The translations under genes and the position numbers were made by a program. A model generated the notes under the pieces. The model did no database searches and was not told the DNA's origin. It worked only from the letters and a program-made list of their open reading frames with translations. Positions 15,758 to 24,016 of a DNA stretch of 33,635 bases are shown here, piece after piece. Position 1 is the stretch's first letter. Every line of letters begins with the position of its first letter. This DNA comes from Alistipes sp. (GTDB lineage Bacteria > Bacteroidota > Bacteroidia > Bacteroidales > Rikenellaceae): contig JAGAPT010000002.1 of the NCBI GenBank assembly GCA_017623115.1, forward strand, positions 1-33,635, read 5' to 3'.

Positions 15758-16465
15758 TTATTTATTATAAAGGAACGAGAGGTCGTCTCCGGCAACCACC
15801 TCACGGATGGGCTGCCCTTTGCGGAAGATGCGCATCGGACGCGAGCCGATGAGTTGCAACTGCCCCTCCTCGTAGTGGAGGATGCAACCTTCACGCAGAC
15901 CTACAACCCAGCGACGCGGATTGGCCTCGATATACTCCAAGATGCGCTGCTCGCGTGTCTCGCCGGCGTGTCCCTCAGGGTTGGCATCGAGATAGTGGGG
16001 GTTAATCTGGAAGGGGATGGCTCCGATGGCCTTGAACGATGCAGGCTCGACAATCGGCATGTCGTTCGTCGTGCAGATGGTGGGGCAGCAGACATTGCTG
16101 CCGGCCGACCAGCCGACATAGGGCGTGCCGGCCTTGATTTTGCGCAGAATGGCACTCATCAACCCCTGCTCCTGCATCTTCTTGGTGAGGGCAAAGGTGT
16201 TACCGCCACCGACGCAGATGGCTTCCGCCTCGCGAATCATCTTGCGCGGATCCTTCGCACGGTGCACCGAGCGTACCCGAATGCCGAGTTCGGCAAAACG
16301 AGCCTGTACCTTCTTCTCGTAAGCGGCATAGGAGAAGGTAACAGCTGCATAGGGGACAAAGACAATCTCTTTGATGCCTTGCAGGAAGGTGGCGATGGTC
16401 GGGAGCGGATAACGCAGGTATTCTTCGCCTGCGTTGGTCGAATTTGAGATGAGAAGGAGTTTCAT
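15758..16465 (-). CDS. pepE: Dipeptidase E (peptidase family S51)
   Basis: Cytosolic serine peptidase that cleaves Asp-Xaa dipeptides. The 235 residues match PepE in length and motifs. The nucleophile is Ser120 in VGWSAGSNV, and the likely His is His157 in INPHYLD. The preceding AICVGGGNTFALTKKM is the oxyanion-region signature. The N-terminal LLLISNSTNAGEEYLRYPLP is characteristic of the family. It is the first gene of a tight three-gene operon with tyrA and yraN. No recognisable promoter element was found in the 184-nt gap shared with acpP. Confidence 0.93.
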   Translation of the reverse strand: MKLLLISNSTNAGEEYLRYPLPTIATFLQGIKEIVFVPYAAVTFSYAAYEKKVQARFAELGIRVRSVHRAKDPRKMIREAEAICVGGGNTFALTKKMQEQGLMSAILRKIKAGTPYVGWSAGSNVCCPTICTTNDMPIVEPASFKAIGAIPFQINPHYLDANPEGHAGETREQRILEYIEANPRRWVVGLREGCILHYEEGQLQLIGSRPMRIFRKGQPIREVVAGDDLSFLYNK

Positions 16466-16568
16466 AAGACTCTGTATGTTAGTTCGTTATACTCGTTTCT
16501 GTTCTATAAGTCGGAATTTTTGGGATAAAAAAATCGACTCGATATGCCAAAAGTAATAAAAAAAGTGT

Positions 16569-16576
16569 TATTTTTG
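16569..16576 (+). promoter_or_regulatory. acpP operon -7 element
   Basis: TATTTTTG matches TAnnTTTG and gives a leader of roughly 70 nt that is strongly AT-rich, consistent with a highly expressed gene. No TTTG box is visible at the standard distance. Confidence 0.5.
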
Positions 16577-16649
16577 CGCAAAATTAACGTGGAAATTAAA
16601 AGCGAATAAGACTATTTCCAAATATTTGTTTAACTAAAAATTTACAATT

Positions 16650-16886
16650 ATGTCAGACATTAAAGCGAAAGTTGTCGAGATCATCGTTGACAAACTGGGT
16701 GTTAAGGAGTCGGAGGTTACTCCCGAAGCAAGCTTTACGAACCACCTGGGTGCCGACTCGCTCGACATCGTTGAGTTGATTATGGAGTTCGAGAAGGAGT
16801 TCGACCTGCAGATTCCCGACGAGGCTGCTGAGACCATCTCGACCGTGGGTGATGTAATCGCTTACATCGAGCAGAACCAGAAATAA
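16650..16886 (+). CDS. acpP: Acyl carrier protein
   Basis: Carries growing acyl chains on a 4'-phosphopantetheine arm during type II fatty-acid synthesis. The 78 residues are acidic and helical, as expected. The modified serine is Ser37 in [18 protein letters not shown]. The remaining sequence, [22 protein letters not shown], is the usual fourth-helix region. It leads the acpP-fabF-rnc-radC operon, an arrangement (acpP-fabF-rnc) widespread in bacteria. fabF starts 60 nt downstream. Confidence 0.98.
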   Translation: MSDIKAKVVEIIVDKLGVKESEVTPEASFTNHLGADSLDIVELIMEFEKEFDLQIPDEAAETISTVGDVIAYIEQNQK

Positions 16887-16946
16887 TCAGTTCTTCATCG
16901 TTTAAGTTCTTTGCAAGCGACATGGGGTCGCAATGAATGTTGTATC

Positions 16947-18194
16947 ATGGCAGAAAGAAGAGTTGTCATCACGGGTATCGGTACGGTCAATCCGCTCGGT
17001 AACAATGTGGAAACCTATTTTTCGAATCTTGAGCAAGGTGTATCCGGGGCTGCTCCCATCACCCGCTTTGATGCTGCAAAATTCAAGACACAATTCGCTT
17101 GCGAGGTAAAAGATTTTAATCCGAACGACCATTTCGACCGCAAAGAGGCTCGTCGCTACGACCTCTTTACCCAGTTTGCCTTGGTGGCGGCTGAGGAGGC
17201 AGTCCAGGATGCTGCATTCGATTTCGAGAAGCTCGATAAAGAGCGTTGCGGTGTCATTTGGAGTTCGGGTATCGGAGGAGTAAAATCCTTCTTCGACGAA
17301 TGTGTGGGCTATGCCGAGGGTGGAAACACCCCTCGGTTTAGTCCATTTTTCGTTCCCCGCATGATTATCGACATCGCTGCCGGCTTCATCTCGATGAAGT
17401 ATGGCCTGATGGGCCCCAACTACTCGGTGGTTTCGGCCTGCGCCTCGTCGAATCATGCCATGATCAATGCCATGGAGTCGATTCGCTATGGTCGTGCCGA
17501 TATGATTATCACGGGCGGCTCGGATGCGACGGTCAATGAGGTGACCATCGGCTCGTTCAATGCCATGCAGGCCCTCTCGACTCGCAACGATGACCCCGCA
17601 CATGCCTCCTCGCCCTTCGATCGCAACCGCGATGGTTTTGTCGTCGGTGAAGGTGCCGGAGCACTCGTCTTCGAGGAGCTGGAGCACGCCAAGGCGCGTG
17701 GCGCAAAAATCTATTGCGAGGTGGTCGGAGGCGGCTATTCGGCCGATGCCTACCACTTTACGGCACCCCATCCCGAAGGATTGGGCGCCATCAAGTCGAT
17801 GCGCGAGGCCCTGCGCGATGCAGGCATGGAGCCGGCGGATATCGACTACATCAATGTACACGGCACATCGACTCCGCTGGGCGATGTGGCCGAAATCAAA
17901 GCCCTGAAGGGTCTCTTTGGCGAGGGCTTGTATGACATCAACATCTCGTCAACCAAGTCGATGCATGGCCACCTGCTGGGTGCTACAGGTGCTGTCGAGG
18001 CATTGGCCTGTGTGATGGCTATCCAGCGTGGCGTGGTGCCGCCGACCATTAACTGCCGCGAACTCGATCCCGAGATTGATGCGCGCCTGAATCTTACACT
18101 CGATCAGGCGCAGCATCGCGAGGTGCGTGCTACGTTGAGCAATACGTTCGGCTTTGGCGGCCACAATGCAACCATCATCTTCCGTAAATTTTAG
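16947..18194 (+). CDS. fabF: Beta-ketoacyl-ACP synthase II
   Basis: Condenses malonyl-ACP with acyl-ACP in fatty-acid elongation. The 415 residues have full KAS II length. The Cys-His-His site is visible as Cys165 (SACASSNHAM), His305 (NVHGTSTPLGD) and His342 (KSMHGHLLGATG). The residue before the last Gly-His is His340 where Thr is more common. The open frame extends upstream, but the ATG at 16947 (MAERRVVITGIGTVNPLG) is the family start. It is preceded by acpP and followed by rnc after 14 nt. Confidence 0.97.
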   Translation: MAERRVVITGIGTVNPLGNNVETYFSNLEQGVSGAAPITRFDAAKFKTQFACEVKDFNPNDHFDRKEARRYDLFTQFALVAAEEAVQDAAFDFEKLDKERCGVIWSSGIGGVKSFFDECVGYAEGGNTPRFSPFFVPRMIIDIAAGFISMKYGLMGPNYSVVSACASSNHAMINAMESIRYGRADMIITGGSDATVNEVTIGSFNAMQALSTRNDDPAHASSPFDRNRDGFVVGEGAGALVFEELEHAKARGAKIYCEVVGGGYSADAYHFTAPHPEGLGAIKSMREALRDAGMEPADIDYINVHGTSTPLGDVAEIKALKGLFGEGLYDINISSTKSMHGHLLGATGAVEALACVMAIQRGVVPPTINCRELDPEIDARLNLTLDQAQHREVRATLSNTFGFGGHNATIIFRKF

Positions 18195-18208
18195 CCGACT
18201 TCACTGCC

Positions 18209-19003
18209 GTGCTCGATTTTCTGTTACGTCCCTTCAAACGTCGTTTTGGTGCTGACCGTCGTTTCTATGCGATGGTGGATGACATGTTTGGCTTCCTGCC
18301 CCATAATATCGAACTCTATAAACTCGCCTTGATTCACAAATCGGCGTCGGTGAAACTCGAAAATGGACAGACGGTCAACAACGAACGCTTGGAGTATCTC
18401 GGCGATGCCGTCATCGAGGCCGTTACGTCGGACTATCTCTTTATCGAATTTCCGGATCGGGATGAGGGATTCCTGACCCAGATGCGTTCGCGTATCGTGT
18501 CACGCCAATCGCTCAACCAGTTAGCCGAGAAACTCGGGTTGGACCAATGCCTGATTGCCAACTATGTGCCGGGGGTAACCCAGAAACATATCTATGGCGA
18601 TGCTTTCGAGGCGATGATGGGGGCTATCTATCTCGACCAGGGGTATAATTTTGTCAATCGACTGCTCATCAATCGGATCTATGCCCATCTGCTCGATTTG
18701 GAGAGTGTGACGGCCGAGGAGACCGATTTCAAGAGTCGCCTGATTGAGTGGTGCCAGAAACATCACCACCACATTGTCTTCCGCACGGAGCATGATAAAT
18801 CCTACCTGCCGAATCATCCGGTCTTCTATACGACCGTATTGATTGACGATATGGAGATGGGACATGGCTCCGGTGATTCGAAGAAGGCAGCCGAGCAACA
18901 TGCGGCCCTCTCGGTGGCCGGTTATATGACCGATGAGCAGTGTGCATCGCTGCTCGACAAGGTCGACCGCATGGAGCGTGCGGAGATGCGTAAGGCGCAA
19001 TAA
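18209..19003 (+). CDS. rnc: Ribonuclease III
   Basis: Cleaves double-stranded RNA in rRNA maturation and mRNA turnover. The 264 residues comprise the nuclease domain (about 20-165) and a double-stranded-RNA-binding domain (about 175-245). The catalytic signature is NERLEYLGDAVIEAV (Glu62 and Asp66), with the second acidic cluster in GDAFEAMMGAIYLDQGY. The dsRBD has DFKSRLIEWCQK and GSGDSKKAAEQHAALSVAGYM. The frame opens at a GTG at 18209, 14 nt after fabF. A later ATG (codon 22) would delete the region before the domain and is less likely. Confidence 0.95.
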   Translation: MLDFLLRPFKRRFGADRRFYAMVDDMFGFLPHNIELYKLALIHKSASVKLENGQTVNNERLEYLGDAVIEAVTSDYLFIEFPDRDEGFLTQMRSRIVSRQSLNQLAEKLGLDQCLIANYVPGVTQKHIYGDAFEAMMGAIYLDQGYNFVNRLLINRIYAHLLDLESVTAEETDFKSRLIEWCQKHHHHIVFRTEHDKSYLPNHPVFYTTVLIDDMEMGHGSGDSKKAAEQHAALSVAGYMTDEQCASLLDKVDRMERAEMRKAQ

Positions 19004-19015
19004 ATTCCTCAATAT

Positions 19016-19648
19016 ATGCAATCATTGACCGATAAGATGGATGCGCGAGGCGTGGCTTCGCTCACCGATGGCGAATTGTTGTCGCTCATGGTGGGGGATG
19101 AGGCCTTGGCACACCAACTGCTGGAGCATGCCGGAGGCTCATTAGCGCAACTCGTTGGCGAGGAGCGTTCACGTTTGCGCATGGTGGGCGGTCTGGGGCT
19201 GACACGTGCACGATTGCTGCATGTAGCAGCAGAGCTGGGTCGTCGCATTGCCTGCTCCGAGACGGAGCCGATGGCGGTCATTTCGTCGAGCGAGGATGTG
19301 ACCCGTTTGATGCGCCCGCAGTTGGAGGAGTTGGCCTATGAGGAGTGCTGGGCACTCTATCTGACCACCTCGAATCGGGTTATCGAACGGCAACGCATCA
19401 GCCAAGGGGGCGTGCAGGGTACGGTCGTTGACCATCGGTTGGTCGTGAAACGAGCCCTTGAGCTGCTCGCCACGAAATTGATTCTGGTCCACAACCACCC
19501 CTCGGGGGCGGCTACACCGAGTGGTGCCGATTTGTCGCTTACGAAGCGGTTGAAGGAGGCTGCGGCACTCTTTGATATTGTGCTGCTCGACCACCTGATT
19601 ATTGCGCGCGAGGGGAGCTACTCTTTTAAGCAACATGACCGATTGTAA
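19016..19648 (+). CDS. radC: RadC-family JAB1/MPN-domain protein
   Basis: The RadC family carries a helix-hairpin-helix-like N-terminal part and a JAB metalloprotease-like domain; despite the name, no DNA-repair role has been firmly shown. The 210 residues are slightly short. The metal-binding motif is intact: LVHNHPSGAATPSGADLSLTKRLKEA (about residues 157-182) followed by LLDHLIIAREGSYSF. The first acidic residue position precedes it in the RISQGGVQGTVVD segment. It lies 12 nt downstream of rnc. The terminator stem begins inside its last codons. Confidence 0.9.
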   Translation: MQSLTDKMDARGVASLTDGELLSLMVGDEALAHQLLEHAGGSLAQLVGEERSRLRMVGGLGLTRARLLHVAAELGRRIACSETEPMAVISSSEDVTRLMRPQLEELAYEECWALYLTTSNRVIERQRISQGGVQGTVVDHRLVVKRALELLATKLILVHNHPSGAATPSGADLSLTKRLKEAAALFDIVLLDHLIIAREGSYSFKQHDRL

Positions 19649-19665
19649 GCATCGGTCTTTTTTTT
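19637..19665 (+). terminator. acpP-fabF-rnc-radC operon terminator overlapping the radC stop
   Basis: A 7-bp stem GACCGAT/ATCGGTC (19637-19643 and 19651-19657) with a 7-nt loop is followed by eight Ts (19658-19665). The loop contains the radC TAA at 19646-19648. Confidence 0.8.
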
Positions 19666-19716
19666 GCGTGATTGGATAAAAACATGGTTGCTCCTTCGGG
19701 CGTGCTGATGCCGATC

Positions 19717-19752
19717 AAAAAAACGGTTGCCTTCACAGGAAGGCAACCGTTT
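19717..19752 (-). terminator. ppdK terminator
   Basis: A perfect 13-bp stem has arms at 19721-19733 and 19740-19752 with a 6-nt loop, followed on the minus strand by a T-tract reaching to about 19717. It lies 24 nt past the ppdK stop. Confidence 0.88.
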
Positions 19753-19775
19753 GCTATTGAAATGATCCCGAAGGA

Positions 19776-22505
19776 TTATTTCTCGTTCAGGGCAGCGTGA
19801 GCCGCAGCCAGACGTGCGATGGGCACGCGGAAGGGCGAGCAGCTGACGTAGTTCAGACCTGCGTAGTGGCAGAACTCTACCGACGAGGGCTCACCACCGT
19901 GCTCACCGCAGATACCGCACTTGAGGTTGTCGCGCGTACCACGACCCTTGAATACGGCCTCACGGATCAACTGACCAACACCATTGCGATCCAGAATCTG
20001 GAACGGATCGTTCTTCAGGATACCCTTCTCGAGGTAGATCGGCAGGAACTTCGAGATGTCGTCGCGCGAGAAGCCGAGCGTCATCTGCGTCAGGTCGTTC
20101 GTACCAAACGAGAAGAACTGGGCAACCTCGGCAATCTGGTTTGCCGTAACAGCTGCACGCGGAACCTCGATCATCGTACCAACCATGTAATCGATCTTAT
20201 CGTTACGCTCCGAGAATACCTGCTCGGCGGTCTTGTCGATGATATTCTTCTGGTAGCGCAACTCCTTGTGGTTACCTACCAGCGGTACCATAATCTCAAC
20301 GTGTACCTCCATGCCCGAAGCCTTCACGTTCATAGCGGCCTCGATGATGGCACGAGCCTGCATCTCGGTAATCTCCGGATAGGTGTTACCCAGACGGCAA
20401 CCACGGTGACCCAGCATCGGGTTGAACTCGGAGAGAGCCTCTACCTTGGCGATGATCTTCTCAACGGGAACACCCATCTCGTCGGCCATCTCCTGCTGAC
20501 CCTTCAGGTCATGCGGAACGAACTCGTGCAAGGGGGGATCCAAGAGGCGAACCGTCACGGGGTTACCCTTCATGGCCTTGAACAGACCCTCGAAGTCACC
20601 ACGCTGAATCGGGAGCAACTTGGCCAAAGCGACACGACGACCGGCCTCGTCGTCCGACAGAATCATCTCACGGATAGCCTTGATGCGGTCGCCCTCGAAG
20701 AACATGTGCTCCGTGCGGCAGAGACCGATACCCTCGGCACCGAACTCGAATGCCTGAGCAGCATCCTTCGGCGTATCAGCGTTGGCGCGAACCTTCAATA
20801 CCGAATACTTGCCGGCCAGCTCCATCAGCTTGCCGAAGTCGCCGCTGAGGTCAGCAGCGCGCGTGGCTACCTCACCGAGGTAAACCTCACCGGTCGAACC
20901 GTTGAGCGAAATCCAATCACCCTCCTTGACAACTACGCCGTCCGCCTTGATCGTGCGAGCCTTGTAGTCGATCTCCAACTCACCGGCACCCGATACGCAG
21001 CACTTACCCATACCACGAGCAACCACAGCAGCGTGCGAGGTCATACCACCACGAGCGGTCAAAATACCGGCTGCATCCAACATACCCTTCAAGTCCTCGG
21101 GCGAGGTCTCGATACGAACGAGGATGGCGCGCTTACCCGTCTCGGCCAATACCTTGGCAGCGTCGTCAGCGAAGAATACTACGGGACCCGTAGCAGCACC
21201 CGGCGATGCGGGCAGACCCTTCGTGATAACCTTGGCCGTTGCGATGGCCTTCTTGTCGAATACGGGGTGGAGCAGCTCGTCGAGTTTTGCGGGCTCGCAA
21301 CGCAGTACGGCCGTCTTCTCGTCGATGCGACCCTCACGGAGCATATCCATGGCAATCTTCACCATGGCAGCACCTGTACGCTTACCATTGCGGCACTGCA
21401 ACATCCAGAGCTTACCGTCCTGAATCGTGAACTCGATGTCCTGCATATCCTTGTAGTGGTCCTCGAGGTGGTTCTGGATGTCGTCCAGCTCCTTGTAAAC
21501 CTCGGGCATCACCTCCTCCAACGAGGGATACTTCTCGGCACGCTCCTCCTCGGAGATGTTCTGAGCCTTAGCCCAGCGGCGCGAACCCTCGATGGTAATC
21601 TGCTGCGGCGTGCGGATACCGGCAACCACGTCCTCGCCCTGTGCGTTGATCAGGTACTCACCATTGAAGATGTCCTCACCCGTTGCAGCATCACGCGAGA
21701 AGGCAACACCCGTAGCCGAGTTGTTACCCATGTTACCAAATACCATGGCCATAACCGATACGGCCGTACCCCACTCGGCGGGGATGTTGTTGAGCTTACG
21801 ATACAGAATAGCGCGCTCGTTCATCCACGAACCGAATACGGCGCAGATAGCACCCCACAACTGCTCCCAGGGGCATGCGGGGAAGTCCTTGCCCGTCTGA
21901 GCCTTCACGGCTGCCTTGAAGTTGGCTACGAGCTCCTTCAGGTCCTCGACCGTCAGATCCGTGTCCTTCACGATACCGCGCTTCTCCTTCTGCTGCTCGA
22001 TAATCTCCTCGAAGGGATCCTGATCCTCTTTCGAAGCAGGCTTCATCTCGAGTACCACGTCGCCGTACATCTGTACGAAACGACGATACGAGTCCCATGC
22101 AAACCAGGGGTTGCCACTCAACTGGGCCATAGCCTCTACAGCCTCATCGTTCATACCGAGGTTGAGAATCGTATCCATCATACCCGGCATCGAGGCACGA
22201 GCACCCGAGCGAACCGACAACAGCAGCGGCTGCTGCTTGTCACCGAATTTGCGACCGGTCAGGTTCTCGATATTCGCTACAGCCTTCTCTACCTCGGGCT
22301 TGAGCAGCTCGATAACTGCCTCTTTGCCCTGTGCGTAGTACTCGGCGCAGGTGTCTGTCGTAATCGTAAAGCCCGGGGGAACGGGGATGCCGATGAGGTT
22401 CATCTCCGCAAGGTTTGCACCCTTACCACCCAGCAGCTCGCGCATTTTACCGTTACCCTCGGCCTCTTTGTTACCGAAGGTATACACTCGTTTTACGTCT
22501 GCCAT
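19776..22505 (-). CDS. ppdK: Pyruvate, phosphate dikinase
   Basis: Interconverts PEP, AMP and PPi with pyruvate, ATP and phosphate, in glycolysis or gluconeogenesis of anaerobes. The 909 residues are the full three-domain enzyme. The ATP-grasp nucleotide-binding region has GGKGANLAEMNLIGIPVPPGF and SVRSGARASMPGMMDTILNLG. The phosphohistidine domain has His491 in ARGGMTSHAAVVARGMGK. The PEP/pyruvate TIM barrel has GLCRTEHMF, GHRGCRLG, FFSFGTNDLTQMTLGFSRDD, and the catalytic Cys region KCGICGEHGGEP. The strong codon bias leaves the antisense strand open over its whole length, which is not evidence of a gene. It has its own promoter about 92-123 nt upstream and its own terminator. Confidence 0.98.
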   Translation of the reverse strand: MADVKRVYTFGNKEAEGNGKMRELLGGKGANLAEMNLIGIPVPPGFTITTDTCAEYYAQGKEAVIELLKPEVEKAVANIENLTGRKFGDKQQPLLLSVRSGARASMPGMMDTILNLGMNDEAVEAMAQLSGNPWFAWDSYRRFVQMYGDVVLEMKPASKEDQDPFEEIIEQQKEKRGIVKDTDLTVEDLKELVANFKAAVKAQTGKDFPACPWEQLWGAICAVFGSWMNERAILYRKLNNIPAEWGTAVSVMAMVFGNMGNNSATGVAFSRDAATGEDIFNGEYLINAQGEDVVAGIRTPQQITIEGSRRWAKAQNISEEERAEKYPSLEEVMPEVYKELDDIQNHLEDHYKDMQDIEFTIQDGKLWMLQCRNGKRTGAAMVKIAMDMLREGRIDEKTAVLRCEPAKLDELLHPVFDKKAIATAKVITKGLPASPGAATGPVVFFADDAAKVLAETGKRAILVRIETSPEDLKGMLDAAGILTARGGMTSHAAVVARGMGKCCVSGAGELEIDYKARTIKADGVVVKEGDWISLNGSTGEVYLGEVATRAADLSGDFGKLMELAGKYSVLKVRANADTPKDAAQAFEFGAEGIGLCRTEHMFFEGDRIKAIREMILSDDEAGRRVALAKLLPIQRGDFEGLFKAMKGNPVTVRLLDPPLHEFVPHDLKGQQEMADEMGVPVEKIIAKVEALSEFNPMLGHRGCRLGNTYPEITEMQARAIIEAAMNVKASGMEVHVEIMVPLVGNHKELRYQKNIIDKTAEQVFSERNDKIDYMVGTMIEVPRAAVTANQIAEVAQFFSFGTNDLTQMTLGFSRDDISKFLPIYLEKGILKNDPFQILDRNGVGQLIREAVFKGRGTRDNLKCGICGEHGGEPSSVEFCHYAGLNYVSCSPFRVPIARLAAAHAALNEK

Positions 22506-22596
22506 AATGTGTAATTAGTTAAAAAATATTGAAAATAATATAAAATATGTTCGGTTTGTTTCCTGTCCTGGTTCCGTTGCACAGCATAGCGGATTG

Positions 22597-22628
22597 CGAA
22601 TATACACTTTTTTTTTCAATTCGGCAAA
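22597..22628 (-). promoter_or_regulatory. ppdK promoter with a long AT-rich leader
   Basis: The minus strand reads TTTG (22628-22625), exactly 20 nt including a nine-A run, then TATATTCG (22604-22597), one mismatch from TAnnTTTG. The predicted leader is about 85 nt and its last 45 nt are almost pure A/T. The -33 box lies directly after the stop of the upstream EEP gene at 22631. Confidence 0.65.
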
Positions 22629-22630
22629 TT

Positions 22631-23443
22631 TTAACGATGCATCCGGCACCAAATCGGTAAATTTATACTGCGACCTCCCCGGTACCGCCCACCACGATAG
22701 GTTGGAAGGGGTGTGCCACTCTCGGGGTCGAGCAACCAACGCCGAATAAAGACCTCGCCCGCCTCGCTTCCGATTTCGGGAGAGGTAAAGATGCGGTCGC
22801 GCATCTGCCAGCCCGACGAGCGATAGCGTGTCCCATGTCCGGCTCGGGCAGCACGCTCCATGCGGTCGACAAGCCCTAAGTCCGTAGCATGCAATCCCTG
22901 CAAGGGGCCGGCCACAAGGAATCTGCGATGGGGATGCCGCTCTTGCTCGTCTTGCAGCATTGCTGTCAACGTGGCTCGGTCGGCCGAAAGGAGAATCGAG
23001 ACCGTGTCGCGGTCGATGGTTGCCTCGACATGCAAGGTGCGTCGTGCCGTGTGGCAGGCATAGGGGATGAGCCGATCGCCGTAGTAAAGCAACGCGAAAT
23101 CCATGCCATCGAGCGTATTGAGTGTGCGGTGCAGGTAGGTGTAGTCGCCTTTCAGCGCAGTGGCGAGGTCGCGCACCACCTGCTCGTTCTCTACGCCATA
23201 GAGGGCCACAATGGGTTGCGCCAGGCTATCGATGAGTGCCGCAATGTCCTGTACCTTTGCTCGATAGCGTCTCTCGCTCCAGCGATAACGGCCTTGTGGC
23301 GTGTAGTCGTTGTCGTTGTAGAAGGGGGAGGGAATCGTGTCGTAGAGTCGGTCAGCGTCGTAATAAACAAATCCTGCTTGCCCATAGAGTGCCGTCGAGA
23401 GGCAGAGGGCAAGCAGGAGGAGTGATAGTCGCAGACGCATCAT
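22631..23443 (-). CDS. Exported endonuclease/exonuclease/phosphatase-fold protein, probable pseudoenzyme
   Basis: A protein of 270 residues with a signal peptide (about 1-22, MMRLRLSLLLLALCLSTALYGQ). The order of conserved blocks follows secreted Bacteroidota EEP (DNase I-like) proteins: LYDT, DYTPQGRYRWSERRYRAKVQDIAALI, PIVALYGVENEQVVRDL, GMDFALLYY, and a C-terminal TYRGGRYRGGRSINLPIW. The catalytic residues expected in these blocks are missing. The Mg-binding Glu before VEN is Gly83. The His of the usual NHWPS block is absent near residue 151. The GDFND motif reads GPLQG (179-183). The terminal Asp-His of SDHLPV reads Ile260-Asn261. The frame itself is intact, so loss of activity, not gene decay, is inferred. 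It starts 12 nt after def, the last gene of the glyS operon. The MM start could be either Met. Confidence 0.75.
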   Translation of the reverse strand: MMRLRLSLLLLALCLSTALYGQAGFVYYDADRLYDTIPSPFYNDNDYTPQGRYRWSERRYRAKVQDIAALIDSLAQPIVALYGVENEQVVRDLATALKGDYTYLHRTLNTLDGMDFALLYYGDRLIPYACHTARRTLHVEATIDRDTVSILLSADRATLTAMLQDEQERHPHRRFLVAGPLQGLHATDLGLVDRMERAARAGHGTRYRSSGWQMRDRIFTSPEIGSEAGEVFIRRWLLDPESGTPLPTYRGGRYRGGRSINLPIWCRMHR

Positions 23444-23455
23444 CGGCGGGCGATG

Positions 23456-24001
23456 TTACTTGGTTTTGTAGGCACAGCGATATTTTCCCTTCGACATACC
23501 GACCAATTTGCTCTTCAGCAACTGACGGCGCAGGGGCGAGAGGCGGTCGGTGAAGACCTTTCCCTCGAGGTGGTCATACTCGTGCTGAATGACACGAGCC
23601 CGAAATCCATCGAAGAGTTCGTCGTGGGGCTCCAGATTTTCATCGAGGTAGCGCATGCGAATCGCTATCGGACGGCGCACATCCTCGTGCAGCCCCGGCA
23701 ACGACAGACACCCCTCATTGAAGAGGTCGGTCTCCTCTGAGACTTCGTAAATCTCGGGGTTGATAAAGGCCTTGCGGTAATCCTTGCACGCCTCATCCTC
23801 CTCGCCCCAGGCCGAGCAATCGACGACGAAGAGGCGAATGTTTTTGCCTATCTGCGGTGCAGCCAGTCCGCAACCGTCGGCTGCGGCCATCGTGAGGAAC
23901 ATGTCCTCGATGAGTTTTTTCAGGTCGGGGTAGTCTGCGGTCAACTCAACAGAAGGTTTGCGCAACACCTCTGCCCCAAATATGACAATCGGATAAATCA
24001 T
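23456..24001 (-). CDS. def: Peptide deformylase
   Basis: Removes the N-formyl group from nascent proteins at the ribosome. The 181 residues contain all three family motifs: GCGLAAPQIG (43-52), EGCLSLPG with metal ligand Cys98, and QHEYDHLEG with metal ligands His140 and His144 and catalytic Glu141. The C-terminal extension (LSPLRRQLLKSKLVGMSKGKYRC) is usual for Bacteroidota. It lies in a minus-strand operon, 15 nt after the GDSL gene and 12 nt before the EEP-like gene. Confidence 0.97.
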   Translation of the reverse strand: MIYPIVIFGAEVLRKPSVELTADYPDLKKLIEDMFLTMAAADGCGLAAPQIGKNIRLFVVDCSAWGEEDEACKDYRKAFINPEIYEVSEETDLFNEGCLSLPGLHEDVRRPIAIRMRYLDENLEPHDELFDGFRARVIQHEYDHLEGKVFTDRLSPLRRQLLKSKLVGMSKGKYRCAYKTK

Positions 24002-24016
24002 GTTGTTGTTTGCTTG

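Noticed and set aside
19797-22514. A 905-codon open frame antisense to ppdK
   Set aside because: It mirrors ppdK almost end to end, has no recognisable domain, and arises from the strong codon bias of a highly expressed gene.
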